NCBI RefSeq assembly: GCF_000485595.1 | Contig: NW_014577290.1 | Location: 13,089 to 45,918, forward strand | Direction of reading: 5' to 3' | Length of the DNA stretch: 32,830 nt | DNA from: Priapulus caudatus | Lineage: Eukaryota > Priapulida > Priapulimorpha > Priapulimorphida > Priapulidae | Shown here: positions 9,252 to 21,400 of the stretch, in pieces | Layout of the letters: each line of letters starts with the position of its first letter | Position numbering within the stretch: the first letter of the stretch is position 1 | Translations under genes and position numbers: made by a program | The notes under the pieces: model-generated | What the model was told of the DNA's origin: nothing | The model's database searches: none | The model's input: only the letters and a program-made list of their open reading frames with translations

Positions 9252-10678
9252 TATGACACTTCATCCGAATAAGACTGTGATAGCTACAGGCCAAGCTGCT
9301 GGGGTGGACAGGAGAGAGAGGGTATACCTATATAATAAACCACCTTTTAATGATTTGTAATGCACGTAGATTATATATGTTCATGGCTTGGCAAAAAGTG
9401 TGGAGCTTAATGGATGTTTACATAAATTCTAGATGAGAAATTGAATTAATTAAATATATATATACGTCATAGATTTAAAAAGCATGTAATGATATATTGC
9501 TTGTGTTTATTTATTATATCTTTCATTCGCATGTGCACATTTGAGTCGCATTTCACAGCTATACGTACTGTGGATGGAAAAAATAGCCTGCTTCTTAAAG
9601 AATTCAGCACTTAGTAATTTCTAGACATTTCCCTTAAGTGCATGAGGTTTAGACACATACAGCATGACTGTGTGCTTTCATGCATGTGCAGAGACTGAGT
9701 GGGAATGGGTGCACTGCTGACATGGAAGACATCACACAGTTACTGGTGAGCTGATGTGCTGCATGTGACATATGTGATGCGCAGGGGATATTATTGGTGA
9801 AGGATATTTAGTGGGAAACTCGAGATGCATCATGTCTCGCACAGTGTATGATTTATTATAGTTCTTTATAGCTACTCTTCTTATAATTCAGGGTTCTTCC
9901 CAGGCCTTTAATGCATGTTTCGTTTTTTGAGGCATCCTATAAATCCTCTGAAATCGATATATGCCCTAATTTCCAGCTGTGTTTAATTTTGACAATCCTA
10001 TAAGACAGTCGTACTGCGTTTTCTTATGTGACATGCATAACTGACTCCAATTGCTACAATCCCCTCCAGGGCCCTTCCTCGTATGTCCATAAATAACATG
10101 ACTTCTGAAGTTCCCTGGGATAATTCCCTGTAATGGTTATATATTTCTACTGAATATTTCATTGTACAATTTTCTGTATTGCATTTTCCTGCTAAAATGT
10201 TCTTACTAGTTGGCAAAGGTACGTGGGTTTCAGCATATGGTTACTGATAACAATCAGTCATGAAACATGAAATGATTATGTAAATTTATGTGATATACAT
10301 TGTCATTACCATCAAAATTTATTAATGAAATTTTCACGCATTCAGTAATAGTAATGCAGTAGGAATGCAGATATAAACATGTTATTAATGGTACATAATA
10401 ATTGAAATTTTTAAATAGCAATTATGTACACTCCTCCAGTATACCTATGAGCTGATCCACAGGAAAGTTTACTGTACAGGCATTAGCTTTTCATGCCTGA
10501 ATTGATTTTGTTGTTTGCTTTCAGGCTCATGTGAGAGTGTGGGATACCGTAACACTGCATACCCTGCATGTGATAGGAATAGGTCTGTTTGAAAGAGGCA
10601 TTGCATGCCTTGCCTTCTCCAAAGAGGTTAGAAATGGTCATATCTTGATTCTATGTTGTAGTGATATTCTTATATGTA

Positions 10679-10710
<32 letters not shown>

Positions 10711-11307
10711 TGTGCCCTTCCCCCAATTTGCATTGGCTATGCTTCCTAGCTTAATTAAGCATTCCTTGTTATGTCAAAGACAAAAATTATTTTATATTAG
10801 GATAATATGTAAGATATATATTGAACCTCATCTAGTAAGCAATCAATCACAATCATCATATCAGGTTTGAAGATTTTTGAGGGGCAGCAGTGATATGTAG
10901 CTGTTAGTACTCGTAATTTTGAGCTGAATGGTCTGTTTTCCAAAACTGGTTGCTGTTAGTGTGCCATTGCACATATTACATATTATTATCCTGATTGGCT
11001 ACAGTCATTACCTGCTGTGAAAATGGGTTCAGAACTCTGGGGTAAGGCTATAACGACTCACTACCTCACATTGTATGGGAGAATCAAGTCTGTATGACAA
11101 TATAGAGAAGATAGTCAGATGCAGTAAAAGGGAAAAAATTGAATTTCTACTCTTTGAACCCATGCAATTAACCATGAAATGTGCATTGTTACATTTCAGG
11201 GACACGGGGGACAGCACCTTTGCATAGTGGATGAGGCACCAGAACACAACCTCTCTATTTGGGAATGGAGCCGAGGTGACAAGGGAACCAAAATCACAGA
11301 GAGTAAG
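9252..11307 (+). CDS. EML-like protein, WD40 exons 9-12
   Basis: 9252-9321 encodes MTLHPNKTVIATGQAAGVDR. 9692-9745 encodes RLSGNGCTADMEDITQLL. 10525-10626 encodes AHVRVWDTVTLHTL and GIGLFERGIACLAFSKE. 11200-11307 encodes GHGGQHLCIVDEAPEHNLSI and WEWSRGDKG. Except for the second exon these align by eye with the start of the first propeller in EML1-4: IATGQ.AGVD, HVRVWDSVTL, G.FERGV.CL.FSK and IDDSNEH.L.VWDW. All junctions except the first are phase 0. The 54-bp exon is an 18-residue insertion relative to the vertebrate proteins I recall. Its RRLS junction is a basophilic-kinase-like motif, which is inference only. Confidence 0.93.
10678..10712. repeat. GTGTGCGTGC microsatellite
   Basis: Alternating GT then GCGT repeats in an intron. 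Overlapping open frames are by-products. Confidence 0.9.
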
Positions 11308-11542
11308 GTAAGTCTACATATTGATTTATCTTGGCAGTATGAAACAGTCGTCATTTCATTGTCTTGCAAACCTGTTGTCGCTGTAACATAATTCCATGCA
11401 GTTCTACAAATATGTCGGCATGGTCAATGCAACGTAGTCTCACACAGTTGTACGATAGTGTCATCACTGTAGCTTAGTCCCATATAATTATACAAGCTTG
11501 TCATCACTTCAATGTAGTCTCATACAGGGGGGCTGGCCTAGA

Positions 11543-11655
11543 GCTGAAGGGGTCGTTGTCGTATCAGGTACTACAGATATGTACCTGAGGTACGTATATA
11601 TGTATACACAAGTGTACCAGACCTGTATCTTGTACCCAGATATGTACCCTGTGTT
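11543..11655. mobile_element. Left terminal inverted repeat of a minisatellite-bearing element
   Basis: GCTGAAGGGGTCGTTGTCGT to about TGTACCCTGTGTTTAC is the near-exact reverse complement of about 16344-16456 and, with more errors, of about 13447-13575. The pyrimidine minisatellite lies between the arms. I read this as one element of TIR (about 110 bp), minisatellite, TIR, sitting in the intron between exons 12 and 13. The right end appears twice because of the assembly duplication. Confidence 0.8.
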
Positions 11656-11659
11656 TACA

Positions 11660-13430
11660 TAAACATTTACATCATCTTCTCCCCTCCTCCTCCCCCTCCT
11701 CCCCTCCTCCTCCTCCCCCTACTCCATCACCTTCTCCCCTCCTCCCCCTACTCCATCACATTCTCTCCTCCTCCTCCTCTCCTCTCCCTACTCCTCCTCA
11801 ATGACGTGCTTTATTCGATTCCATCACCTCTCAGCTCACTTCCTCCCTCCTGCCCCTACCTCCTCCATGACGGTCTTCAATTACGATTCCATCACCTTTC
11901 CGTGCCTCTCCCCCTCCCCTACTACCATCAGCCATTCTCCTCCTCCTCCTCTCTCCTCACTGCCCTAATCTCGCATACCTGTTCTTCATTGATCTCCATC
12001 ACCTCGCTCCTCCTGCTCACCTCTTCACTCGCGCCTCCCTCCTCATCCCCCTGACTCATCACCTTCTCTCCCTCTTCCTCCTCCTCCTTCTCCTCTCCCT
12101 ATCCATCACACTTCTCGCGTCCTCTCTCCCTACCATCACTCTCCTCTCCTCCTCCTCCTCTGTCCGCACCCCTACTGCCTCCTCCATGACATTTTCATAT
12201 GATACTACATCTCCTTCTCTGCTGCCTCCTCCTCCCTCTCCTTCTCGCCTCTCGTCCTATTCTCACCTTTTCCGCATCCTCCTCCTCTCACTTGCCCCTA
12301 ACTTACTGCCCTCGCATGACCGTCTTCAATTCGATTCTCATCACATTTCTCGCGCTCCTCCTCGCCTCCTCCCCCTACCGCATCACCTTCTCCCTCCTGC
12401 CTCCTCCTGCCTCCTCCTGCCCCTGCCCTACTCCTCCTCCATGACCGTCTCATTCGATTCCCATGCATCCTTCTCGCTCCCCTCCTTCCCTCCTCTCCCT
12501 CCTTTCCTCATCTCCCTACTTCATCACCGATTCCCCTCCTCCTCCTCTCCTTCCTCCCCCATATCCATACACTTCCTCCCCTCCTCCTCTCCTCGCTAAC
12601 TCCATCACCTTTCCGCTTCTATCTTCTCTTCCTGCCCCCTACTCCTCATGGACGCTTTTCGATTTCCATCACCATTCTCCTCTGCTTCTCTCGCCCCATC
12701 CTCTACCCTGCCTCCTCCGTCCTCCTCCCTACTCGCTCACTCTTCTCCTCCTCCTGCCCCCTAATACTCCCTCCATGACGTGCTTTATTCTAATCTCCAT
12801 CACCTTCTCCGCTCCTCCTCCTCCTCCTCCTCCTCGCTCTCTGCTCCTGCCTCTCCTTCCCTACTTCCATGTCACTTCTCCCCTCCTACCTCACTCTCCT
12901 CCCCCTACTGATATCTTTCTCCCCTCCTCTTCCCCCTCCTCTCTGCCACCCCCCCTACTTTCCATACCCTTCCCGCCTGCCCCCTCCCTAATTCCATCAC
13001 CTTCTCCCCTTCTCTCCTCCTCCTCCTCGCCGATGCCCCTACTCCCTTCCTCCATAGACGTCCTCATTCGAATCATCCACACCTTGCTCGCTGCTCCTCC
13101 TACCCTCTGCCCTCTTCCTCCTGCCTACTCCATCACCTTACTCCCCTCCTCCTCTACTCCCCTCCCTCTCACCCTACTCCTCACTCCTTCCCTCCTCCTC
13201 CTCCATGACTTTCATTCGAATCATCGTAATACCTTATGGCCGCTCCTCTCGCTACTCTTCCCTCCTACACTGCCGCCCTAGCCCTCCTCTGCCTTCTTCA
13301 TGTGATCTCCATCACCGTTCTCAGTCGCTCCTCTCCTCTCCTACTTCATTCCTTCTCGCGCCTCTTTCTCCTCCTCCTACTCCTCCTGCGCCTCTACTCC
13401 TCCTCCCATGATCGTCTTCATTGATCTCAT
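11660..13430. repeat. Pyrimidine minisatellite (CTCCTCC...CCATGACCGTCTTCATTCGA), noisy copy 1
   Basis: About 1.8 kb of degenerate units built from CTCCTCC runs, CTACTCCATCACCTTCTCCC and CCTCCATGACCGTCTTCATT. The same units recur more cleanly at 15459-16325. Long open frames (e.g. 12463-13281) translate to Ser/Pro/Leu-only peptides and are artefacts of composition. Unit boundaries vary by single-base gains and losses, as in uncorrected long-read sequence. Confidence 0.85.
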
Positions 13431-13432
13431 CT

Positions 13433-15457
13433 TTCAGGGGCAGTACGTTTACGTAAACACAGGTAACATCATCTGGGTAAAGAATAGCAGGTCTGGTACA
13501 CTTGTGTAATAACAGTATACGTAACTCGGGTATATCTGATGAACCTGAATACGACAACGACCCTTCAGCAGTACTAGATTGAAGAGTGCTCTAAGAATTC
13601 CTGATTGCCAGTCTACAATGCATTCTGATGTTCGTTGATCAATGCTATCAACAGCAAGGATAATGTTTGGCCTGTAGAGTGGTCCTGGAGCAGGTGTGGC
13701 TGTGGGAATTCCATCACGGTGGACATAGGGACCGGATAGTGAGCTGTGGCGTGGACCAATTGCCAGCTTCTATGGCATTTAGATGCGAGGTGAGCACATG
13801 ACATCGGAAAACTGGGAAGTCTGTTGACGTAGATTAAAGTTTGGGAGTCCTGAGTCAGGTTTGTACATAAGCATTTTACACAATCATTCAATGTATTACG
13901 TTTTCATTGAAAGTGTAGTGATCACAATACATATTGATATACACCTAGAGATGGGCGTGCATGTGCATTGTACCTTATACTAACTTAAGTTTGGGGTTTA
14001 TCTTAATATTGGGCATGTAGTAATTTTTGTTGTTTTCTTATGGCAGACTAAACAGGAAAAGGCAAAGTTCATTGGCGTGTCTGGCGATTAACAAGAGACA
14101 GGATTTGTTGGCCGGTGATTCTGCTGGCAATGTTGTGGAGTGTGGCACGGTAAGCATCAAGGTTACATATTCTATTACAAACATATCTACTGTCTTATAT
14201 TATAAATACTGTAGCATTTTTGGACTGAATGGTTGTAGATAAAAAATGTAAATTTTAGGCAATTCATGTCGGTTATTAAATCAAATATATTATATATAAT
14301 ATTATAAAGGCAAGCAAATTCTGATGCTCATTTATTATTAATAGAACACTTCAAATTGATTGTTAATGCATGTTTGCCAGGTAGCAAGCAAGATGCTAGG
14401 GTAAAGGTGACTGGTTGGCCCATTGATGGCGCTTGTTGGCTGCCTTGTACAACTGCCTGAATGGAACCGCATTGTGTCTGGTGGTGGAAGAGCAAAGGCA
14501 TTCAGTCTGAGTCCGCCATTATTTACAGCAAACTCATCTCAAATGATCGTACGTGTAATACACTTGTAGCAAGAAGTGGACATAACATTACCTGTTACTT
14601 AGCGTGTTAATTGTTTACTGATAACACAGCTGTTAATGACGCAAGACCTGTAAATTAGCAGTAGCCAGTTGCTTCTAAAAGCATAACGGCAAAACAAAAT
14701 ATCAGTAAGTCATAATTATCTTCAGTTGCCTGCGATGTTAGGCGGTGTGAAGACAGTAACCCAGGGTAGAGGAAACCGGCTCCTGGTTGGGACAACATTA
14801 AATTACATCCTGCAAGGAACAGGGCCTTGACTCATACTTTCATGTTCATACAGTATCATTATATAGCAATGATATCAAAGATGGTTCAGTTATATTAGCG
14901 TGGAGCATACAATTAATTTTTGTGAGCGATACACGCTATAATATCATGTACTATTCTTGTACTTTTTCTAATTCGTGTACTGTTCCCTTGCTCAACATGT
15001 TATAACTATAGTACCTATGTACATATGCTTATTTGGTTATATCTGTTATGACAACTAAATGCTGCACCAGGTCGGTGTTGTGATTTTTGATTGGTAGAAT
15101 AATTAATCATAATTATTACATTTATCAATACTTGTTGGTAATTGTAATCATGAATTGTTGCAAAGGGCCATGCAGATGAGGTGTGGTGCCTGACCACTCA
15201 TCCAAGCCATCATCAGTTTATCTCGGTTGCTGATGACCACAACGTCTTTCTGTGGGATTCTCTAACACACACAACAATATGGAGCAAAGAGCTCGAGGTA
15301 CTTGAATTATTTAAGCCATCAGATATTACTGTTATTAGGTGATTAGACAATTGTGACGTAGCTACTATGTGATAGATTGGTGTTTAGATAATGGAACATG
15401 CATAATAGAATGCCGAATGCATACATTTCATGTTATTATATTAGTTAATCAATGGTG
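13433..15457 (+). pseudogene. Error-rich duplicate of EML exons 13-17 (probable assembly artefact)
   Basis: Exon-equivalent blocks are at 13678-13828, 14047-14149, 14381-14548, 14726-14853 and 15163-15297. They match, in order and with their introns, 16568-16705, 16907-17009, 17234-17390, 17560-17685 and 17986-18119. Differences are mainly single-base insertions and deletions, spread equally over exons and introns. The exon at 13678 is broken by several, and the acceptor G before 15163 is missing. The last block nevertheless keeps the correct frame (WDSLTHTTIWSKELE), joining in phase 0 to the exon at 18433, which the other copy does not. I infer one locus sequenced twice, not a paralogue. Confidence 0.8.
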
Positions 15458-15458
15458 N
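15458..15458. other. Ambiguous base at a probable gap-fill join
   Basis: A single N separates AATGGTG, which is the point reached at about 18277 in the second copy, from the restart of the pyrimidine minisatellite. This is what two unmerged extensions from opposite gap edges would leave. Confidence 0.85.
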
Positions 15459-16325
15459 CTTCTCCCCTCCTGCCTCCTCCTCCTACTCCATTCACCTTCT
15501 CCCTTCCTCCTCCTTCTCTTCCTGCCCCCATCCTCATGACCATCTTTATTCGATCTCCATCACCTTCTCCGCTCTTCTTCCTCCTCCTCCCCTCCTTGCC
15601 TCCTCCTCGTCCTCCTCTCCCCTACTCCATCACCTCCTCCTCCTCCTCCTCCTGCCCCCTACTCCTCCTCCTCCATGACCGTCTTTATTCTATCTTATCA
15701 CCTTCTCCGCCCCTCCTCTCCTCCTCCTCCCCTCCTTCTCCTCCTCATCCTCCCCTCTCCATCACCTTCTCCGCCTCTCCTCCCCCCTCCTCCTCCTCCC
15801 TACTCCATCACCTTCTCCCCTCTCTCTCTCCCCTCCTCCTCCTCTCCCCCCTACTCCATCACCTTCTCCCCCTCCTCCTCCTCCCCCTACTCCATCACCT
15901 TCTCCCCTTCCTTCTCCTCCTTCTGCCCCCCTACTCCTCCTCCATGACCGTCTTCATTCGATCTCCATCACCTTCTCCGCTTCTCCTCCCCCCCCCTCCT
16001 TTCCTCCTCCTACTCCATCACCTTCTCCCCTCCTCCTCCTACTCCCCTCCTCCTCCCCCTACTCCATCACCTCCTTCCCTCCTCCTCCTCCATGACCTTC
16101 ATTCGATCTCCATCACCTTCTCCGCTCCTCCTCCTCCTCTTCCTCCTGCCCCCTACTCCTCCTCCATGACTTTCTTCATTCGATCTCCATCACCTTCTCC
16201 GCTCCTCCTCCTCCTCCCTTCCTCCTCCTCCCCCTACTTCATCACCTTCTCCCCTCCTTCTCCTCCTCCTCCTCCTCCTGCCCCCTACTCCTCCTCCATG
16301 ACGTCTTCATTGATCTCCATCTCAG
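15459..16325. repeat. Pyrimidine minisatellite, copy 2
   Basis: Cleaner array of CCTCCATGACCGTCTTCATT, CGATCTCCATCACCTTCTCC and CTCCTCC units. The 327-codon open frame from 15452 crosses the N and runs into the inverted repeat. It is a low-complexity artefact. Confidence 0.88.
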
Positions 16326-16456
16326 GGGCAGGTAACGTTTTACGTAAACACAGGTACATATCTGGGTACAAGATACAGGTCTGGTACACTTGTGTATACA
16401 TATACGTACCTCGGGTACATATCTGTAGTACCTGATACGACAACGACCCCTTCAGC
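16326..16456. mobile_element. Right terminal inverted repeat of the minisatellite-bearing element
   Basis: GTAAACACAGGTACATATCT to CGACAACGACCCCTTCAGC is the inverted copy of 11543-11655. CTAGA lies just outside the left end and four bases outside the right end (CAGC AGTA CTAGA), so a target duplication is possible but unresolved. Confidence 0.75.
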
Positions 16457-16567
16457 AGTACTAGACTTGAGAGTCTCTAAAGAATTTCCTGTGTGCAGTC
16501 CTACAATGCTATTCTTGATGTTCTTTGATCATGCTAATCACACAAGAGATAATGTTTTGGCCTGTAG

Positions 16568-18119
16568 AGTGGTCTGGAGCAGGTGGTGGCTGTGGAATTC
16601 CATCCGGTGGACATAGGGACCATAGTGAGCTGTGGGCGTGGACACATCAGCATCTGGCATTTAGATGGAGGTGGAGCACTGACTCGGAAACTGGGAGTCT
16701 TTGACGTAAGTTCAAAGTTCTGGGAGTCTGAGTCAGTTTGTACATGCAGTTACTCAATCATTCAATGTATTTACGTTTTCATTGAAAGTGCAGATCACAT
16801 ACATATCATTACACCTAAGATGGGCCTGCATGTGCATTGACCTTATACTACTTAAGTTTGGGTTTCTATATTTGGCATGTAGTAATTTTGTTGTTTCTTA
16901 CTGCAGACTAAACAGGAAAAGGCAAAGTTCATGCTGTGTCTGGCATTAACAGAGACAGGTGATTGTTGGTCCGGTGATTCTGCTGGCAATGTGTGGGTGT
17001 GGCCACGGGGTAAGCATCAAGATACATATTCTTTATTACAACATATCTACTGTTTATATTATACAATAGCTGTACATTTTTGCTGATGGTTTGTAGAAAG
17101 AAAATGTAATTTACAATTCATGTCGTTATTAAATCAAATATATTATATTAATTATTATAAAGGCAAGCAAGATTCTGATTGGCTCATTTATACTTTATAG
17201 ACACTTTCAAATTGATGTTAATCATGTTGCCAGGTAGCAACAAAGATGGCTAGGGTAATGACTGGTTGCCATGATGTGCTGTCTGCTGCCTGTACAACTG
17301 CCTGATGGAACCATTGTGTCTGGTGGGGGCAAAGACAAAGCCATTCATTCCTGGAGTCCGCATTATTACAGCAAACTCATCTCAAATGATGTACGTGTAA
17401 TCACTTGTCAGCAAGAAGTGGATACATTACCTGTTACTTAGCTGTTAATTGTTTACTGATAACACAGCTGTTAATGACGGCAAGACCTGTAATTAGCAGT
17501 AGCCATTGCTTCTAAAACATAGGCAAAACAAAATTCAGTAAGTCATAATTATCTTTCAGTTGCCTGCGATGTTAGGCGGTGTGAAGACAGTAACACAGGG
17601 TAGAGGAAACCGGCTCCTGGTTGGGACAACATTAAATTACATCCTGCAAGGAACCCTTGACTCATACTTCAATGTGGTCATACAGGTATATAGCAATGAT
17701 ATCAAAGATGGTTCAGTTATATTAGCGTGGAGCATACAATTTTTGTGTGTGATACACGCTATAATATCATGTACTATTCTTGTACTTTTTCTAATTCGTG
17801 TACTGTTCCCTTGCTCAACATGTTATAACTAGTACCTATGTACATATGCTTATTTGGTTATATCTGTTATGACAACTAAATGCTGCCACCAGGTCGGTGT
17901 GTTGATTTGTGATTGTAGAATAATTAATTCATAATTATTACCTTTATCAATACTTGTTGGTAATTGTAATCATGAATTGTTGCAGAAGGGCCATGCAGAT
18001 GAGGTGTGGTGCCTGACCACTCATCCAAGCCATCATCAGTTTATCTCGGTTGCTGATGACCACAACGTCTTTCTGTGGGATTACTCTAACACACAAAATA
18101 TGGAAGCAAAGAGCTCGAG
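16568..18119 (+). CDS. EML-like protein, WD40 exons 13-17 (better copy, still frameshifted)
   Basis: 16568-16705 is open and encodes EQVVAVEFHPVDIGTIVSCG and RGHISIWHLDGGGALTRKLG. 16907-17009 encodes KFMLCLALTETGD and GDSAGNVWVW; between them CWS replaces the LLA expected from copy 1. 17234-17390 is out of frame near its 5' part (TAG and TGA in the expected frame) but still shows VSGGGKDKAIHSW. 17560-17685 is clean (LPAMLGGVKTVTQG, LLVGTTLNYILQGTL). 17986-18119 encodes KGHADEVWCLTTHPSHHQF and VADDHNVFLWD, then shifts frame. These blocks match EML blades (VEFHP.D..TI..CG..H, L.GDS.G, GGGKDR.I..W, VGT..N.IL.G, GHTDELW.L.THP). The shifts are most simply sequencing errors. Confidence 0.85.
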
Positions 18120-18432
18120 GTACTTGAATTATTTAAGCCATCAGATATTACTGTTATTAGGTGATTAGACAATTGTGACGTAGCTACTATGTGATAGATT
18201 GGTGTTTAGATAATGGAACATGCATAAGAATGCCGAATGCATACATTTCACGTTATTATATTAGTAAATCAATGGTGACGCTAGAAATTCCTATGTCAAC
18301 TTGGTAGGTGCATTGGTTTTAACAGCTAGATTGGATGTGAATGTCACATGTGTGTAATATTTGTTGCCTTCTTGTAAAGACAGGCATGATATGTTATATA
18401 TGAATGTAACAACTTAGTGCAATTGTCTCTAG

Positions 18433-21400
18433 GATGGTGCTCACGCTGCCTGCTTTCATCCAAGTGGTGGGATGGTTGCCATAACAACAGCTTCAATGTG
18501 CTGGCTTGTCATAGACATTCTGTCCAGAGATATATTGGTTTCGCAGCAGGATGGGACTGAGCCATTGACCTGTATAGCTTACTCCCCAGGTAAGGAGTTA
18601 CTATAGTCGATAGTTATTAGCAGGTGCTTTAAAGGTCCAGTAGTAAATGGTTCAATAATGCATGAATTGTTATCCAGAGAGATATGATACAAGATTTCGT
18701 GGCACAGCTTTGCTGTTGATCCTGAGCGCTGTGCGCGGATGAGACGCGCAGTTCCGCGGGATATGTGCACGCGACCGCGGGGATGTTCAAGTATGAAGCG
18801 CTGTCCGCAGTGGAGACGTGCGCCAAATTCGAGGCCCGGTGCACGTCTCCACAGTGGTCAGAGGATGGTCTGTAGTTTTAGAAAATAACAATGAAGACTT
18901 TGTTCTAAATAAGAACTATTGGCGGCTAAATAAGAGCAATATACAGACCTTTGAATTTCTTGACTAGTCAGTCAAAGGGCTTGTTGGGGTCCATTATGCA
19001 GGGCTTCCAATTGAAATGGCCCATGAAATTGTCAAGTGGAATTGTGTTTTTTGGAACCCCAAAGAAAATGTCTCCCTCTTACATGCGCCCCCTCCCTGAT
19101 CAATCACGCATTCGGGCGTAAACAATAACAGAGATGAAATTGTGTTGAGTTTGTGGCTCTTGACGCACGTGCATTGACGTACAAGAGTGTTGAAAGCACA
19201 GGCACTTGGAACGTCTCAATAAAAATAAATATTCACACAATTTTTAACAATGATCGACCGCCTGTGTGCAAAATAGGTGAACGTATGTGAAACATATACA
19301 GTTAGTACTGTGACATATCCGTGACTAACTGACACCACTAAATTGGTAAAATGTTCCATGTACCTATATGTAAACAAACACGCGTGTTGCGAGGTGCCTG
19401 CCTCTGATATCCATTTCAAGGCCCGCTAGGCCAAGCATAAAGCGCGTGGGCAAGACGTCACACACACAGCTACGTTCATTGGCTAAAACAATTGAGTAGC
19501 GCGGTTAGGGATTTTCGGAATTATTTAATTTGAAGAAAAACTTCAATGTTCAATGAATGACGCACTCGTTCACTTCCGACAGCGCGTGAAAATGCCGAAA
19601 ATTTTCCACTTCGATGCGAAATGCATCGTCCGGGCATTTCATTATTTACGAAAAGTAATTACAGGCTGGCGAAAGACAGTAGGTACAGTAACTGGTTACG
19701 TCGGTGACGCCCCATTCATGTCCATCAATGAAGAAGGCGGGGCTTATTCTGATTACGGAGATGCGAAAATGCAACAGAAGGACGTAGCGCAGTGCGCTAA
19801 ACAGCGTGTTATTTTCGTATTTGTGGCAAACTATCGTAGGAAACCGTTCTAGCTAACATAGCAGAATGCCCTAGTTCCTGAGATCGGCGATTTGGTGGTC
19901 CAATGGGTCCCCACCTATAAAAATATAAAAGACTGCTGCGGCGTAGGCTGTGATTGGAAGACACAGTGTCAATGACAATCCTCGGCGCGCCTCGGCATCA
20001 TGGCCGCATCACGTCAAGCTGTTCACCCTACCTAGTATGTATGTATGTAGGAATGTCCACACCCCTGTTATTTATTGAAGAATCAATATTACTCTTATTG
20101 CATTGCTGTTGTTAAGGTGCATGGTAGTGAGATGTGCTGTTACGGTAATGTTAGCAAACATTTGTATTCAGATGGTCGATTCATAGCTGTTGGATCAAGA
20201 GATCATTCAATATATGTTCACCAAGTAAGCGATGATGGACTGAAGTACAACAAGATTGGCCGATGTCTGGTACGTGTGTTCGAAATTCTGAAATTCTAGA
20301 TACAAATTATTATCTCAAATGCTTTTTACCTAGCCTGTCATTTACATTAATATTTCAAAATCCATATCATGAAAAATAATTAAATATGGTTGCCATTTTT
20401 TTCATTAATTAGTCTATGTGTGGGGAATGGCTCAGTCACGAATCAATAACTCAGAATCAGCATGGGCCATTGAACAACGTTTCGTTATTCTTTATGAACA
20501 TATATGATTCTTTGACAAGCAATGTCATCATAACTCAGAGCCTCACTATATTTATATTGGTTGCATAATACACTTGCATTTTAATGCAGGGTCACACGGC
20601 AGGTATAGAGCACATGGACTGGTCAGCTGACAGCCAGTTTCTTCTCAGCACATCTGCTGACTTTGAAATGAACTACTGTAAGTAGGAGTTATTATGTGGC
20701 CAGCACAACATAGACAGGATAAGGAGAGATGTAAGAATTAAAGCAAGTCAAATAATCTGTAGGTGCGTAACACAAGTTAATAAGAGATGCGATGAGAAAG
20801 ATGGAGGCAAGAAGAAAAAAATCGAGTTTAATGATGAAAAAGGGCAAACTGTGATAAAAACCAGGTCATGTTTCATTTCATTTGAGATTATCTCAACAAA
20901 ATAAAGATCCTCAGGTTATGTAAATACATTATTATTATTATTTATAGGAACACAATTAGCTAGCTCTCTTCCTTTAATCATCAACTTATGTGTGTAGATC
21001 AGTATATGTTCAGTAAACAGGCTCATTATCTAAAATTAATTATCAGTTCTACATGTGTGGTATTATTTATTCCTTAGAGTTCATGGGATCATCACATTGA
21101 TTAGTATTCGAAGATGTTTAATAGCAGGAATGCATGTTTACGCATGAGCTCCAGCTAATGCCTACATACTTTGCAGGGAGTGCAGCAGTTTGCAAGCAGG
21201 TGAACAACCCAGGCTCGATGAGGGATGTAACATGGGCCACACAGAACTGCACTCTGGGCTTCAATGTGGCTGGTATGTTGTTGGTTTAGATATACTAAAA
21301 TGTTTTTTTTATCTGGCTTCCTATAGTTGCTTTATATAACTGTCTTTTGTTGGTATCTTGTATATGTTCCATATTCTCCTTAATTATCAACCACACTTCA

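Noticed and set aside
10661-10870. Cys/Val-rich short frame near 10.7 kb
   Set aside because: It comes from a GT/GCGT microsatellite in an EML intron, with no splice or family support.
13433-15457. A second EML paralogue or an expanded WD40 domain
   Set aside because: Introns are as similar as exons, differences are mainly indels, and the N between copies fits an unmerged gap fill better.
12463-16435. Long open frames of 272 and 327 codons in the pyrimidine arrays
   Set aside because: They encode only Ser/Pro/Leu/Thr low-complexity peptides, one crosses the N at 15458, and they follow the repeat unit instead of any gene signal.
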